A stretch of DNA of 22,253 nt from positions 1 to 22,253 of the IMG/VR virus record IMGVR_UViG_3300046003_000094; one strand, 5' to 3'. Below are positions 14,834 through 22,253 of this stretch, one piece after another; positions within the stretch are counted from its first letter, which is position 1, and the number at the start of each line of letters is the position of its first letter. The position numbers and the translations under genes were made by a program. The notes beneath the pieces were generated by a model, which saw only the letters and a program-made list of their open reading frames with translations, was not told where the DNA came from and did not search any database. Origin of the DNA: a virus.

Positions 14834-15811
14834 CTATAAGAATCGTTCAAATACACTTGCGGCATCTGCCACCCGTCCGGATGACTTAGCTCGCGCTTTA
14901 AGTTTTCTCAGTTCCTCGCTATTACTATCCCTTGGCTTAGAGACACCAGGCTTAATCGCCTTTGGAGCCTCTGAAACCTTCTTGTTCATAGCTGGCTTGC
15001 TCGACTGTAGCTTGTCGTACTGCATAGCCTTGTACAGCGTCAGAACTGCTCTGGAATCGAACACATTACCCAATTCCTCATCAGAGAATCCTAGTTGCTT
15101 GCCAAAGTTGCGAATTTCCTTACGGATTGTTTCGCCCTTCTCTGGATCAGCATACTCAGGTATCGCAGCAACTAGCTTCTCAGACTCAGCAGCAATCGTC
15201 TGCCTCATCTGTTGTTGCCTGTCATATTCTTGCTGTTGAGTAATTCTTTCTCGTTCAGCACGAACCTGCGATAACTGCTTCTCCCTTTGAGACATCTCAG
15301 CGACCTTAACAGCATAGCCGATAGGATCAGTCTCTTTCAGGTAGTCAAGATTCTCAGACTCCTCTGGTTGGTGCAGCATCTGCTCGATCATGCCCAACCG
15401 TTGCGCGTATTGATCGCGCATTGCCTTAGCCTCTTGAACCGCTTGACGTTCGGCCTCAACCGCCTTGCGTTCCTCAGCTACAGCTTGCGATTTCTTGGTG
15501 TAATCTGTGCCAAGTTGATAAGACTTGATAAGCTCATCAAGGGTTACCTCCCGTTCTTCGCCAGCGGCTTTCACACGGAATGTCTGAGGTTCCTCTTGCT
15601 CATCCTCGCCATCTTCTTGTTCTACCTCTGATTCATCTGAATACTCAGACTCCTCAGATTCGGCATCGCTATCGTTGGCCTCTGCTTGGAGTTCAGGTTG
15701 TTCCTGTTCGGAGCCTTCTTCCCCACCCATTAGACCCAAGATAGCGTCTGCTGCACCATTTACCGTTAACTCACCACTACCCTCAGGTGTCGTGTTTTGA
15801 GTATCGCTCAT
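14834..15811 (-). CDS. Scaffold / capsid assembly protein
   Basis: A 325-residue protein immediately before the capsid gene. The N-terminal third is very acidic (residues 31-75 are mostly Glu, Asp, Ser and Gln). A short globular segment (FRVKAAGEEREVTLDELIKS, 78-97) follows, then long charged helices likely to be coiled coils (104-138 and 170-215, ending in Gln/Arg-rich QQQEYDRQQQMRQT). The C terminus is basic (KLKARAKSSGRVADAASVF). Acidic head, coiled-coil body and basic capsid-binding tail are the normal design of phage scaffolding proteins, and the order portal, scaffold, capsid supports it. No protease motif is visible. AGGAAA precedes the ATG, and a small hairpin (15831-15845) lies in the 40-nt leader. 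Confidence 0.8.
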   Translation of the reverse strand: MSDTQNTTPEGSGELTVNGAADAILGLMGGEEGSEQEQPELQAEANDSDAESEESEYSDESEVEQEDGEDEQEEPQTFRVKAAGEEREVTLDELIKSYQLGTDYTKKSQAVAEERKAVEAERQAVQEAKAMRDQYAQRLGMIEQMLHQPEESENLDYLKETDPIGYAVKVAEMSQREKQLSQVRAERERITQQQEYDRQQQMRQTIAAESEKLVAAIPEYADPEKGETIRKEIRNFGKQLGFSDEELGNVFDSRAVLTLYKAMQYDKLQSSKPAMNKKVSEAPKAIKPGVSKPRDSNSEELRKLKARAKSSGRVADAASVFERFL

Positions 15812-15830
15812 TTATGTTTCCTAAATTATA

Positions 15831-15845
15831 TCGGGAACCGCCCGA
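15831..15845 (-). other. Small hairpin before scaffold and capsid genes
   Basis: A perfect 5-bp stem with a 5-nt loop (TCGGG, loop CGGTT, CCCGA on the transcribed strand) in the 40-nt gap between the 76-residue gene and the scaffold gene, one of the longer intergenic gaps in the operon. It is followed by TATAATTTAGGAAA and not by a T tract, so it is not a standard terminator. It could be an RNA processing or stabilising element for the scaffold-capsid message. The stem is short and chance is possible. Confidence 0.35.
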
Positions 15846-15851
15846 CACGGG

Positions 15852-16082
15852 TTACAAAATCTTCATCCTTTTCTCGTCGATCATCTTCTGAGCAGCGACA
15901 CCTTCAAGATAGGATTCAACAGATTCCAAGACTCGGAGGCGCATATACGCTTGTTCCCTAGTCTCAGTATCCGAATAATCACTTGTTACAAACTTGTTAA
16001 GTTCTGTGCCTCGGAGTTCTTCCATCATCTCCTGCCACATCGGCTCCCTAAGCAGGTTAATAGCCCACTGTGCTTTATCCAC
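15852..16082 (-). CDS. Small helical hypothetical protein between portal and scaffold (76 aa)
   Basis: Seventy-six residues, mainly helical and charged (KAQWAINLLREPMWQEMMEE, REQAYMRLRVLESVESYLEG, AAQKMIDEKRMKIL). It starts with GTG, overlapping the portal gene's end by 8 nt, and AGGGAG lies about 8 nt before that GTG. Small helical proteins at this position occur in other podovirus operons; whether this one is a portal or scaffold accessory, or a virion component, is not known. The frame is used because the helical pattern is clean and the gap would otherwise be 260 nt. Confidence 0.65.
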   Translation of the reverse strand: MDKAQWAINLLREPMWQEMMEELRGTELNKFVTSDYSDTETREQAYMRLRVLESVESYLEGVAAQKMIDEKRMKIL

Positions 16083-18177
16083 CAGTCAGGCTCCCTAGCT
16101 CTCTAATTGCTTTCAAGACAATCTCAGCCTGTTTGTTACGGCTATCCTCGTCAGCCAGATCCATAGCCAAAACCGCTTGCAGTTGCTGGACTGCTAACTG
16201 AGCTTCCTTAATCCGAATCTCGGCCTGATCCTTCTGGTTCTTCATCTGCATCTCAATGCCCTTGCGAGTGAACTCAGCCTCCAGACTTTGACGTTCCAAA
16301 TCCAACTTAGCGGCATCAATCTGCGACTTAGCCTGTGTCTTCTCACGCTCTACCTGCATCAGCATTTGAGCTACCTCAGCCTGTGCATCAGGAGTAGGTG
16401 GCTTTGGCTGCGACAACTGAGCATCCATCTCAGGCGTAATCTCATTCATAAAGGCTGTAGCGTCCTTAAACCCTGCTGCCTCAATGAACCTAGCCAATGT
16501 GTTGCGGTACTGACCCACTGTAACCAAAGGATTGGCAGGGCCATACTGCTGAATAATCTGTTCCTGTTTAGCAAGAACCATCTGCAACATGGTTAGCTTC
16601 TGATCCCTGTCACCTGAACCCAGTCCGACATTGACCGACACATCGTACTCATTCGACCATGTACGAGGATCAAACTGTACATACTTGCCACGCATACGGA
16701 CTATCTTAGCCTTGTCCTGATACTTGCCTAGCAGGTACAGAATGCCCTTAAACAAGCTCTTAACACCAGTCTCAGCAAAGATACGAGCAATCAACTCCAG
16801 CTTGCCAGAGTTAGACTTCATCATCGCAGCCACAGCAGCAGCCGTAACGTTAGACAATACGTCTGGATCCATACCCTGCTGGGCATCATTAACACCAGTA
16901 CGCTTGGCCTGTACGGAGTCCATGTACTCCAGCATTGGCATAGCCTGACCAAAGGTAGACTGCACCTGCAATGGAACTAGAGCGTTAGGGTTCTTCATCC
17001 GGACAATACCGCCAGGAGTCGCATTCAGCAGGTCATCCAGATTCACCTGACCATCAACAGCACCAACCCGATTATTGTTCGTCAGGTAGAGGTTATCCAG
17101 AGACTGACGAGTAATAGTGGACTTGATAAGCTGGATGTCCATAGTCCGATCTGCCAGAGACTGACCGAAGAACTTATGCGGAATCGGTATAGGGCAGATG
17201 CTATGGAACGGAATATAGTCGCATTCTTCATCTTCAAGGATCTCCGAACCACAGTAAACGATACGATGCAGTTCGGCAATACCGTCTTCATCCTCGTCAA
17301 TCCGAATATAGCACTCGTATACCTCAACCGTCTGCATGGCAGGATCTAGGCTCTGTGCTTCGTCTGGCTGTTCACCCTCGTTAAACCGAGCAATACGCTC
17401 AGGGCTGAACGATAGGTCATCATAAGAAGGTAGCTCATCTACGGTATCTTTGTCGTAGCCAAGCGCAATCAACTCTGACCGCTGCATTAGCTTACGATGA
17501 GCTACAAAAGGAGCATCCTCGATATTCCGAGCAGCCTTGGAAATCAGGAACTCCTCAGGAGGGACATTCTCAATCTTCACACAGCCGTACTTATTAACAC
17601 GCTTGACAGTCACAGAGTAAGACGGAGCCTCGATAGGCATACCCATCATATCCACGCCAGCCGGAACCATCTCTACGCTCTGCCTGACTACTTCTAGCGA
17701 CTCATCAGACAACAAGAGAGCCATCTCATCCTCAGTCAAGCTCTGGTATTTCTCTTTGGTAACGTCTTCCTTAGCATCCCAATAGGACTTAACTACGCCA
17801 ACCTTTTGCAGCAGGGCATCTTTGAACCAGTTGTGCAGGATCAGTAGACCCTCGTTCTCACGGTAGAACACCCAGTTACAGTAATCTGTGGCCTGTTTAG
17901 CAGACTCCTCATCATTGGCAGTCTTAGGCTCAAAATAGACAATATCCTCAGTAGTCGTAAATACTCGGATAAGTTGCGGCAATGCACCGTCAATAGCTTC
18001 AGCAACCTCACCAGTAACGATCTGGCTGCGGCCTTCTACCTCATTACCATACGGGTTACGCAGGTAATAATCCAACGCTCTACGACGTTCTTCTGTGGTT
18101 TCTGTCTCAATGTAGCCGATTGAGTTATCTATCTCGGCTTCAAGTATGCCCTTGATCTGGCCTTCATCCATCTTCAT
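16075..18177 (-). CDS. Portal protein, P22 gp1-like
   Basis: A 700-residue protein, close to P22 gp1 in size. After the start come a helical region, NPYGNEVEGRSQIVTGEV and VAEAIDGALPQLIRVFTTTE at about 42-77, a wing and clip region with many acidic residues, and ENVPPEEFLISKAARNIEDA near 205-224. Then follow IPHKFFGQSLADRTMDIQLI (about 334-353), a phrase common to P22-like portals, and TRQSLDNLYLTNNNR. The last 120 residues (from about 575) are Gln/Lys/Glu-rich helix, matching the coiled barrel extension of P22-type portals. The portal forms the dodecameric DNA channel and docks the terminase. A TTG-initiated longer frame begins 15 nt upstream; the ATG at 18175-18177 with AAGGG at 18184-18188 is preferred. 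Confidence 0.85.
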   Translation of the reverse strand: MKMDEGQIKGILEAEIDNSIGYIETETTEERRRALDYYLRNPYGNEVEGRSQIVTGEVAEAIDGALPQLIRVFTTTEDIVYFEPKTANDEESAKQATDYCNWVFYRENEGLLILHNWFKDALLQKVGVVKSYWDAKEDVTKEKYQSLTEDEMALLLSDESLEVVRQSVEMVPAGVDMMGMPIEAPSYSVTVKRVNKYGCVKIENVPPEEFLISKAARNIEDAPFVAHRKLMQRSELIALGYDKDTVDELPSYDDLSFSPERIARFNEGEQPDEAQSLDPAMQTVEVYECYIRIDEDEDGIAELHRIVYCGSEILEDEECDYIPFHSICPIPIPHKFFGQSLADRTMDIQLIKSTITRQSLDNLYLTNNNRVGAVDGQVNLDDLLNATPGGIVRMKNPNALVPLQVQSTFGQAMPMLEYMDSVQAKRTGVNDAQQGMDPDVLSNVTAAAVAAMMKSNSGKLELIARIFAETGVKSLFKGILYLLGKYQDKAKIVRMRGKYVQFDPRTWSNEYDVSVNVGLGSGDRDQKLTMLQMVLAKQEQIIQQYGPANPLVTVGQYRNTLARFIEAAGFKDATAFMNEITPEMDAQLSQPKPPTPDAQAEVAQMLMQVEREKTQAKSQIDAAKLDLERQSLEAEFTRKGIEMQMKNQKDQAEIRIKEAQLAVQQLQAVLAMDLADEDSRNKQAEIVLKAIRELGSLTGG

Positions 18178-18204
18178 AGCAAACCCTTGCAAGAATTTTG
18201 CTTA

Positions 18205-19479
18205 TTATACAACCCATTTGGTATTGATAGGCAAGTCTGATGACCACGAAACATCGCTCTCGTCAAGCCCAATCGCCAAGTATCTGAAGGCATCTGAGTA
18301 GTGGCTAGACCAGTCGTGTAATGGCTTGTCGTAGAAGACCTGTTGCTTCTCGTTATATTCCCTACGGTAGTTCCGAATAGCGTCTAGTCCAGCCTTAGTC
18401 TTGTGGTCAAACCAGCATCTAGGAAGCAAGCGTCTAACAGCCTGAATACCATCAGCTATAGACAGTCGAGGCGCAACCGTAATGTCCAACCCTGCCTCCT
18501 GCAATACTTCCTTACGGCTGCGACCAGTGCCTAGCTCCCTTACCTCCACATCGTGCGGGAGTATCTGTGCAAAGCCTTCGTACTTGTTTTCTCTGAGCCA
18601 GGATACATACCAGTCCAGACCGACTCCGTGGTTCTCGACGCAGTCGATAAGCCGCACTTCTTTGCCAGCAATTTGGCAAATCCAGAGGCAAGTAGAATCG
18701 CCCATACCGAGATCCCAAGCAACAAAAGACTTGCAAAGATCATCCCTGTCAATAGTGGTAATACGATTTTTGGCTTCGAGATCGTTAATAATCTGACCAT
18801 AATAACTACCCTCAACCGCTGCGTTAAAGGAACACTCAAACTCCTGCTGGTACTTGTCCTCCCCCATCTCCTTACGAGCGCCCCAGAGTTCTTTGTCGCT
18901 GAGGATGCCTGTGTCACTAGCCTTGAACTCCAGTAGCTTCCAGCCTTCCGCTGTCTGTGCGCGATCCCTAAAGTCAGCAAAATGGTTCTTACCTTTAGGC
19001 GTACCAATAAAGAGACACCACGTAGGAGCATCGTCTGTATTCCTATCTGCTAGGGCTGGCCTGATGACCTCGTTCCAGATTTTAGGGTTTTGATCTCCGA
19101 TCTCATCCAGTACAACACCATCAAAGTATTGACCACGCAAGCTATCAGCGTTATCAGAACCATAAAGACTAATCCGTCTTCCCCAGAAGTCAACCCGTAG
19201 CTCCGAGATATTTGCAGTAGCTCCCAAAGGGCGAGTGAACTCAAGCAGATAGTCCCAAGCGACACGCTTAGACTGAGCGTAAGTAGGAGCAATATAGGCA
19301 AATCGTGGGTTTGGTTTCTTGCACTCAATGGCAGCCTTTATCAAGTGATTGATAGCGCTTACAGTTTTTCCCATACGACGATGGGCCACTACAACCGTAA
19401 ACCTGTGGTTATCTACTGCCTCATGGATCTTTAGCTGCTGATCCCTCGGCTTATAAGCTATCTCGATTACTTCTGCCAT
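18205..19479 (-). CDS. Terminase large subunit
   Basis: The packaging motor and genome-cutting nuclease, 424 residues. ATPase: Walker A AHRRMGKT at 32-39 and Walker B VVLDEIGD at 122-129, with the coupling-type segment FIGTPKGKNHF at 157-167. RNase H-like nuclease: the acidic triad is probably Asp256 (AWDLGMGD), Asp310 (LPHD) and Asp396 (SHYSDAFRY). All key residues are present, so it should be active. The start ATG overlaps the small-subunit gene's end by 13 nt, so the two are translationally coupled. It ends with tandem stops TAATAA, 27 nt before the portal start. Order TerS-TerL-portal is standard. Confidence 0.93.
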   Translation of the reverse strand: MAEVIEIAYKPRDQQLKIHEAVDNHRFTVVVAHRRMGKTVSAINHLIKAAIECKKPNPRFAYIAPTYAQSKRVAWDYLLEFTRPLGATANISELRVDFWGRRISLYGSDNADSLRGQYFDGVVLDEIGDQNPKIWNEVIRPALADRNTDDAPTWCLFIGTPKGKNHFADFRDRAQTAEGWKLLEFKASDTGILSDKELWGARKEMGEDKYQQEFECSFNAAVEGSYYGQIINDLEAKNRITTIDRDDLCKSFVAWDLGMGDSTCLWICQIAGKEVRLIDCVENHGVGLDWYVSWLRENKYEGFAQILPHDVEVRELGTGRSRKEVLQEAGLDITVAPRLSIADGIQAVRRLLPRCWFDHKTKAGLDAIRNYRREYNEKQQVFYDKPLHDWSSHYSDAFRYLAIGLDESDVSWSSDLPINTKWVV

Positions 19480-19790
19480 GTAACTTGATGTATTTGAGCG
19501 CCACCGTCTGGCCCAGACAATTCCTGCTTCTGTGTCTCAGCCCATTTCATCTGAGCCTTAGTCCACCAGATCAATGCAGTCGTATCACCTGATTGCGCCT
19601 TGTTAAACAGCGTCTTGGCTATCTGTGCGCTTGCCTTAGCCTTACCCAAATCAAGCTCAACCCGGTAATGCTTACGCAGCGTCTTATCATCTATGCCAAT
19701 AAGCGCTCCTATTTGTTCATGAGGCAAGCCTAATCCAGCCGATGTTTCGACTAATCGCTTGTTTTCCTCTGTTGCAATATGTTCATTCAT
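19467..19790 (-). CDS. Terminase small subunit-like protein
   Basis: A 107-residue protein next to the large terminase gene. Residues about 12-42 (RLVETSAGLGLPHEQIGALIG, IDDKTLRKHYRVEL) read as a helix-turn-helix that would bind packaging DNA, followed by helices KASAQIAKTLFNKAQSGD and ALIWWTKAQMKWAET for ring assembly, and a polar tail (SGPDGGAQIHQVTWQK). Size and order match small terminases that recognise the pac or cos site. There is no visible Shine-Dalgarno before its ATG (the upstream bases are CCCCTTAATAAA), unlike most neighbours, so its expression may be low or depend on readthrough from the upstream gene, whose stop is 17 nt away. Confidence 0.75.
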   Translation of the reverse strand: MNEHIATEENKRLVETSAGLGLPHEQIGALIGIDDKTLRKHYRVELDLGKAKASAQIAKTLFNKAQSGDTTALIWWTKAQMKWAETQKQELSGPDGGAQIHQVTWQK

Positions 19791-19807
19791 TTTATTAAGG
19801 GGAAATG

Positions 19808-20926
19808 TTAATCATTAGTCAATAATACAGCCTTTTTGCCCGTGAAGTCTTCCCATCGCTTTACTATTACATCGCAGAACCTTGGATCAAACTCCATTAT
19901 GTATGCGGTAATGTTGTGTTTTTCTGCCGCGATAAGAGTACTTCCACTTCCACCAAAGTAATCTGCAATGGTCTTTGCTGACAAATTAAAGCGCTTAATT
20001 ATCCATTCCATTAATTCAACCGGCTTTTGTGTTGGGTGAACTCTGTTTGTTTTTTCAGATGCTTTGGTAAATTGCCTAACAACACTTCTAAAATTTGCCC
20101 ATGCAAGCTCGCAATCTGTCTGGTCACTTTGACCATTGTTCTTATCCCATACCAACCAGCATTCGCTATCTGGCAATGCGGAGCAGTAATAATTTGCCCC
20201 CCACCATATTTGCTTTGCTTCAGGATACATTCCATAAATCAACCTGAATGAGTCTTTAGCAACATCTGGTGTGTCATCTCCCAAAATATCAATTTTATAA
20301 TTTTTCTTTAAAACAGAAGATTTTGATACTGCATTCATTCCGTAGGGCGGGTCTGTATGAATCAAATCAGGATATACGCCATTCATCAGTTTCTCTACGG
20401 CATCAATACTCGTACTATCCCCACACATCAACCGATGATTGCCAAGTTGATAAATATCACTTAGCTTAGTAACTGGCTCATCCGGTATATCAGGAACAGC
20501 ATCCTCATCCGTTAGCCCGTCTACCTGTTCAGGCTCCAGCAGGTTATCTAGCTCTTTTGGATCAAAGCCAAGAATATCTAAGCTGAACCCAGCTTCCTTC
20601 AGGTCAGAAAGCTCTAACGTTAGCATTGACGTATCCCAACCTGCGTTCATCGCTAATTGATTGTCAGCAATAACATAAGCCTTCTTCTGGCTTTCAGTCA
20701 TATGCGCTAACTCAATTACAGGAACATCCGTCTGGCCTAGCTTTCTTGCAGCCAATAACCTGCCATGCCCGGCAATTATCCCGTTGGTTCCGTCTACTAA
20801 TATGGGGTTTGTCCAGCCGAATTCTTTGATGCTGGCTGCTATTTGGGCTACCTGAGCGTCAGAATGTGTACGGCTGTTTCTGACATAAGGGATGAGTTTC
20901 TCAACCGCTACTTGTTTAATTTGCAC
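19808..20926 (-). CDS. ParB-like nuclease domain fused to beta-class DNA methyltransferase
   Basis: The N-terminal ParB/sulfiredoxin-like domain (about 1-90) has the signature GHGRLLAARKLG around 53-64, and a linker region follows (90-150). The methyltransferase has DPPYG at 192-196 (motif IV, for N6-adenine or N4-cytosine), NRVHPTQKP around 294-302 and DYFGGSGSTLIAAE near 322-335 (SAM-binding motif I). Motif IV before motif I marks the beta class. Both the ParB-type and the methyltransferase motifs look intact. Such fusions are common in phages and usually act as orphan methyltransferases that protect phage DNA or mark it for packaging; no restriction partner is in the window. The first GTG (20932) sits only 2 nt from AAAGG, so I start at the GTG of 20926 with an 8-nt spacer. 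The target sequence is unknown. Confidence 0.85.
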   Translation of the reverse strand: MQIKQVAVEKLIPYVRNSRTHSDAQVAQIAASIKEFGWTNPILVDGTNGIIAGHGRLLAARKLGQTDVPVIELAHMTESQKKAYVIADNQLAMNAGWDTSMLTLELSDLKEAGFSLDILGFDPKELDNLLEPEQVDGLTDEDAVPDIPDEPVTKLSDIYQLGNHRLMCGDSTSIDAVEKLMNGVYPDLIHTDPPYGMNAVSKSSVLKKNYKIDILGDDTPDVAKDSFRLIYGMYPEAKQIWWGANYYCSALPDSECWLVWDKNNGQSDQTDCELAWANFRSVVRQFTKASEKTNRVHPTQKPVELMEWIIKRFNLSAKTIADYFGGSGSTLIAAEKHNITAYIMEFDPRFCDVIVKRWEDFTGKKAVLLTND

Positions 20927-20945
20927 TTGCACTACCTTTCAGGTG

Positions 20946-21653
20946 TCATGCGTAAAAAACTTCGTACATATCCGGCCTGTTAGCCTTTATCCACTCTCGC
21001 GGTTCCTCATGGCATTTCTTGAAGTCTGTGCCTACCGTCTGGCTTCCTGCATGATGCACATAAGCCCTTGACACAAAATGCCTAAATCCTGCCTGTTGCA
21101 GGTCATGGCATATTATATTATCGGAATACCAATTTGTACTAGGAAACTTAGCCGTATTCCATGCCTTCCTGCTTATGCTGGCAAATATTGGCGCGATTAC
21201 ATTCGTTTCCTTGATCTGCGCCTCACTGCGCCACCTTAGCCCTACCCTACTGTCATCCTCTACAGGGAACCTGATATTTTGATCTGGCAATACATAGTCA
21301 GACCTAGCCCCCAAGATTCCGTAATTTAGGTCGTTTGATTCCAGAATTCTCAGATCCTCTGCCAGCAGCTTTATCGTATTCGGGTTCAGCACCACATCGT
21401 CATTACTGAGGATTACTGAGTCAAACTTGCCATGCTGGAATGCGTAATCTGTAGCCGTATTGTAGGCATCACCAAAATTACTCGATAAATTAGGACTCCA
21501 AACTAGGTTCGGCAGGATTCCCTTAACCTTGTGCCAAAGCTCAAGACTATTCCCAGATAGGTATACAGGCATCGTAGGCGCATAGACTCTGATGCTCTCC
21601 AGCAATACAGTTATGCCAGGATTGTTTACCGTACAGATGACTATTGCTTGCAC
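20946..21653 (-). CDS. GT-A (family 2-like) glycosyltransferase (235 aa)
   Basis: Starts MQAIVICTVNNPGITVLLES, a nucleotide-binding Rossmann entry. SVILSNDDVVLNP at about 79-91 carries the metal-binding DDV, and WYSDNIICHDLQQAGF at 175-190 is the acceptor/base region, followed by YVHHAGSQT with paired histidines. This is the GT-A architecture of capsule or O-antigen transferases and of phage glycosyltransferases that act on DNA, virion or host glycans. The donor sugar cannot be read. Translation starts with GTG, overlapping the methyltransferase stop by 13 nt, with only a weak GAAAG ribosome binding site, so coupling is likely. The ParB-methyltransferase gene begins about 20 nt after its stop. 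Confidence 0.8.
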   Translation of the reverse strand: MQAIVICTVNNPGITVLLESIRVYAPTMPVYLSGNSLELWHKVKGILPNLVWSPNLSSNFGDAYNTATDYAFQHGKFDSVILSNDDVVLNPNTIKLLAEDLRILESNDLNYGILGARSDYVLPDQNIRFPVEDDSRVGLRWRSEAQIKETNVIAPIFASISRKAWNTAKFPSTNWYSDNIICHDLQQAGFRHFVSRAYVHHAGSQTVGTDFKKCHEEPREWIKANRPDMYEVFYA

Positions 21654-22162
21654 AAGGTAACTTTCATGGAGTCTACAGCCCTTGGAGTTCTCAAAATTTC
21701 CTCATCGGGAAAGTTGCCTTCAGACATCTTTGTGCCTAGTTCTGATAATGTGAACTGAATTTCCTCTAACTTAAACCCTGAATCCCACCCCAAATACCAG
21801 CACCAGTCAGTGTAATACAGCCAACTGTTCTCATTAAATGCTCGTACATGAGTCGGATCTTGCCATGCGCCAAGGCTTAATTCATAAGGAACAGAAATAA
21901 TAAATTTCCCGTTCGGGATTAATAAGTCCCGACAATTCCTCATGGCATCGACTAGGTTGGGGATATGCTCCAACACATCGTTAGCTAGGATAGTGTCGAA
22001 TATCTCTGGTCTTATCTTAATCTGTCCGAATCGAGTCTCAACAATCTGACCCCATTGAACCTTTGAAATATCGCAGCACCAGTCAGGTTTTACCCTTGAC
22101 TGAATGTCGGAGTTTAGACAATCTTCCCGCCAATCCTTGCCGGAACCTAGATTTAATATCAC
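21641..22162 (-). CDS. SAM-dependent methyltransferase, class I (173 aa)
   Basis: NLGSGKDWREDCLNSDI at about 4-20 is a SAM-binding motif I in which the glycine loop (GSG) is very close to the N terminus. The acidic post-I residue is Asp19, DTILANDVLEHIPN at 56-69 is motif II/IV of the Methyltransf_11 type, and LLIPNGKFIISVPYE follows at 80-94. DPTHVRAFN at 102-110 is often found in small methyltransferases of sugar and surface-glycan pathways. The glycosyltransferase downstream overlaps it by 13 nt, so the pair may make and methylate one glycan; that is inference. It starts with GTG in a GTGA overlap with the previous gene. Protein or small-molecule methylation is not excluded. Confidence 0.75.
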   Translation of the reverse strand: MILNLGSGKDWREDCLNSDIQSRVKPDWCCDISKVQWGQIVETRFGQIKIRPEIFDTILANDVLEHIPNLVDAMRNCRDLLIPNGKFIISVPYELSLGAWQDPTHVRAFNENSWLYYTDWCWYLGWDSGFKLEEIQFTLSELGTKMSEGNFPDEEILRTPRAVDSMKVTLCKQ

Positions 22163-22253
22163 TTTTTCTTGTTTCTAGCGGAAATTGCTGCGGCTTTCTT
22201 CTTGGCATCGGCCTTACTGCTGGCTCCCCATGCTCGTAAAGACAGTAGCAGAC
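22159..22253 (-). CDS. C-terminal end of a Lys/Ala-rich protein (cut by window edge)
   Basis: The last 30 codons of a gene entering from the right edge. The visible sequence is LLLSLRAWGASSKADAKKKA followed by AAISARNKKK and a TGA that overlaps the next gene's GTG start (GTGA). The strongly basic Lys/Ala tail suggests a DNA- or RNA-binding or packaging-associated small protein, but nothing more can be said because the main body is outside the window. Its frame and the 4-nt overlap with the methyltransferase gene support it being real. Confidence 0.6.
   Translation of the reverse strand, partial: LLLSLRAWGASSKADAKKKAAAISARNKKK

Noticed and set aside
14568-15239. A 223-codon plus-strand reading frame opposite the capsid and scaffold genes
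   Set aside because: It overlaps two confidently identified minus-strand genes, crosses their junction, has no ribosome binding site or recognisable domain, and no other plus-strand gene exists in the window.
15825-15853. TATAAT before the scaffold gene as a sigma-70 promoter
   Set aside because: The -10 box is perfect but no acceptable -35 box is found at 15 to 19 nt, so I record only the hairpin.
1-22253. tRNA genes, integrase, transposase, attachment sites, rho-independent terminators
   Set aside because: I looked for cloverleaf-like stretches, recombinase motifs and GC hairpins followed by T runs and found none that I could support. Gaps between genes are almost all under 50 nt.

Overview
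The window is a piece of a tailed-phage genome (Caudoviricetes), most likely with a short-tailed, podovirus-like virion. All 24 genes I accept, two of them cut by the window ends, lie on the minus strand. They are packed almost without gaps, with many ATGA, GTGA or TAATG junctions, and so read as one long structural operon running from the right edge to the left edge. Base composition is moderate to AT-leaning. There is no tRNA, integrase, transposase, CRISPR array, lysis gene, replication gene or RNA polymerase. The host cannot be read from the sequence. The ribosome binding sites and protein styles fit a phage of a Gram-negative bacterium, and the general resemblance to uncultured aquatic podoviruses is my impression, not a search result.

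Layout in the direction of transcription (right to left). (1) 22253-19808: modification genes, namely the tail of a small Lys/Ala-rich protein, a small SAM-dependent methyltransferase, a GT-A glycosyltransferase, and a ParB/Srx-type nuclease-like domain fused to a beta-class DNA methyltransferase. (2) 19790-13878: packaging and head genes, in the order small terminase, large terminase, P22-type portal, a 76-residue protein, an acidic coiled-coil scaffold, and a SU10-type major capsid protein. (3) 13830-13237: an HNH endonuclease of the homing type, with its own strong ribosome binding site and a possible promoter, lodged directly after the capsid gene. (4) 13240-11054: neck genes, consisting of a 103-residue protein, a second glycosyltransferase, a SU10-type adaptor, a 128-residue structural protein and a 60-residue acidic protein. 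(5) 11050-7949: a 1033-residue Thr/Ser/Gly/Asn-rich beta-repeat protein, probably a surface fibre or adhesin. (6) 7949-5816: a P22 gp10-like nozzle protein, a 106-residue protein and a GNAT-like protein. (7) 5814-266: four proteins (234, 254, 670 and 683 residues) with the look of internal virion or DNA-ejection proteins. (8) 263-1: the start of a tail-fibre gene that continues past the left edge.

The virion genes would work together as follows. TerS and TerL recognise, cut and pump the DNA through the portal into a scaffold-built capsid. The adaptor and gp10-like nozzle close the portal and form the short tail. The fibre proteins bind the host, and the Ala/Gly/Gln-rich proteins are probably ejected to make a channel through the envelope. 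Two glycosyltransferases, a small-molecule or protein methyltransferase, a DNA methyltransferase and an acetyltransferase-like protein sit among them, so DNA and probably virion or host surface molecules are being modified.

The features most worth a second look are: the nested internal duplications in the 1033-residue protein, including an exact 60-bp-period repeat; a four-copy module of about 37 residues in the 670-residue ejection protein; the duplicated FDYAxxFF motif at the start of the 683-residue protein; the glycosyltransferase embedded between neck genes; and the HNH insertion behind the capsid gene. I found no clearly new defence or mobile system. The window is mainly a compact structural operon with unusual accessory genes.
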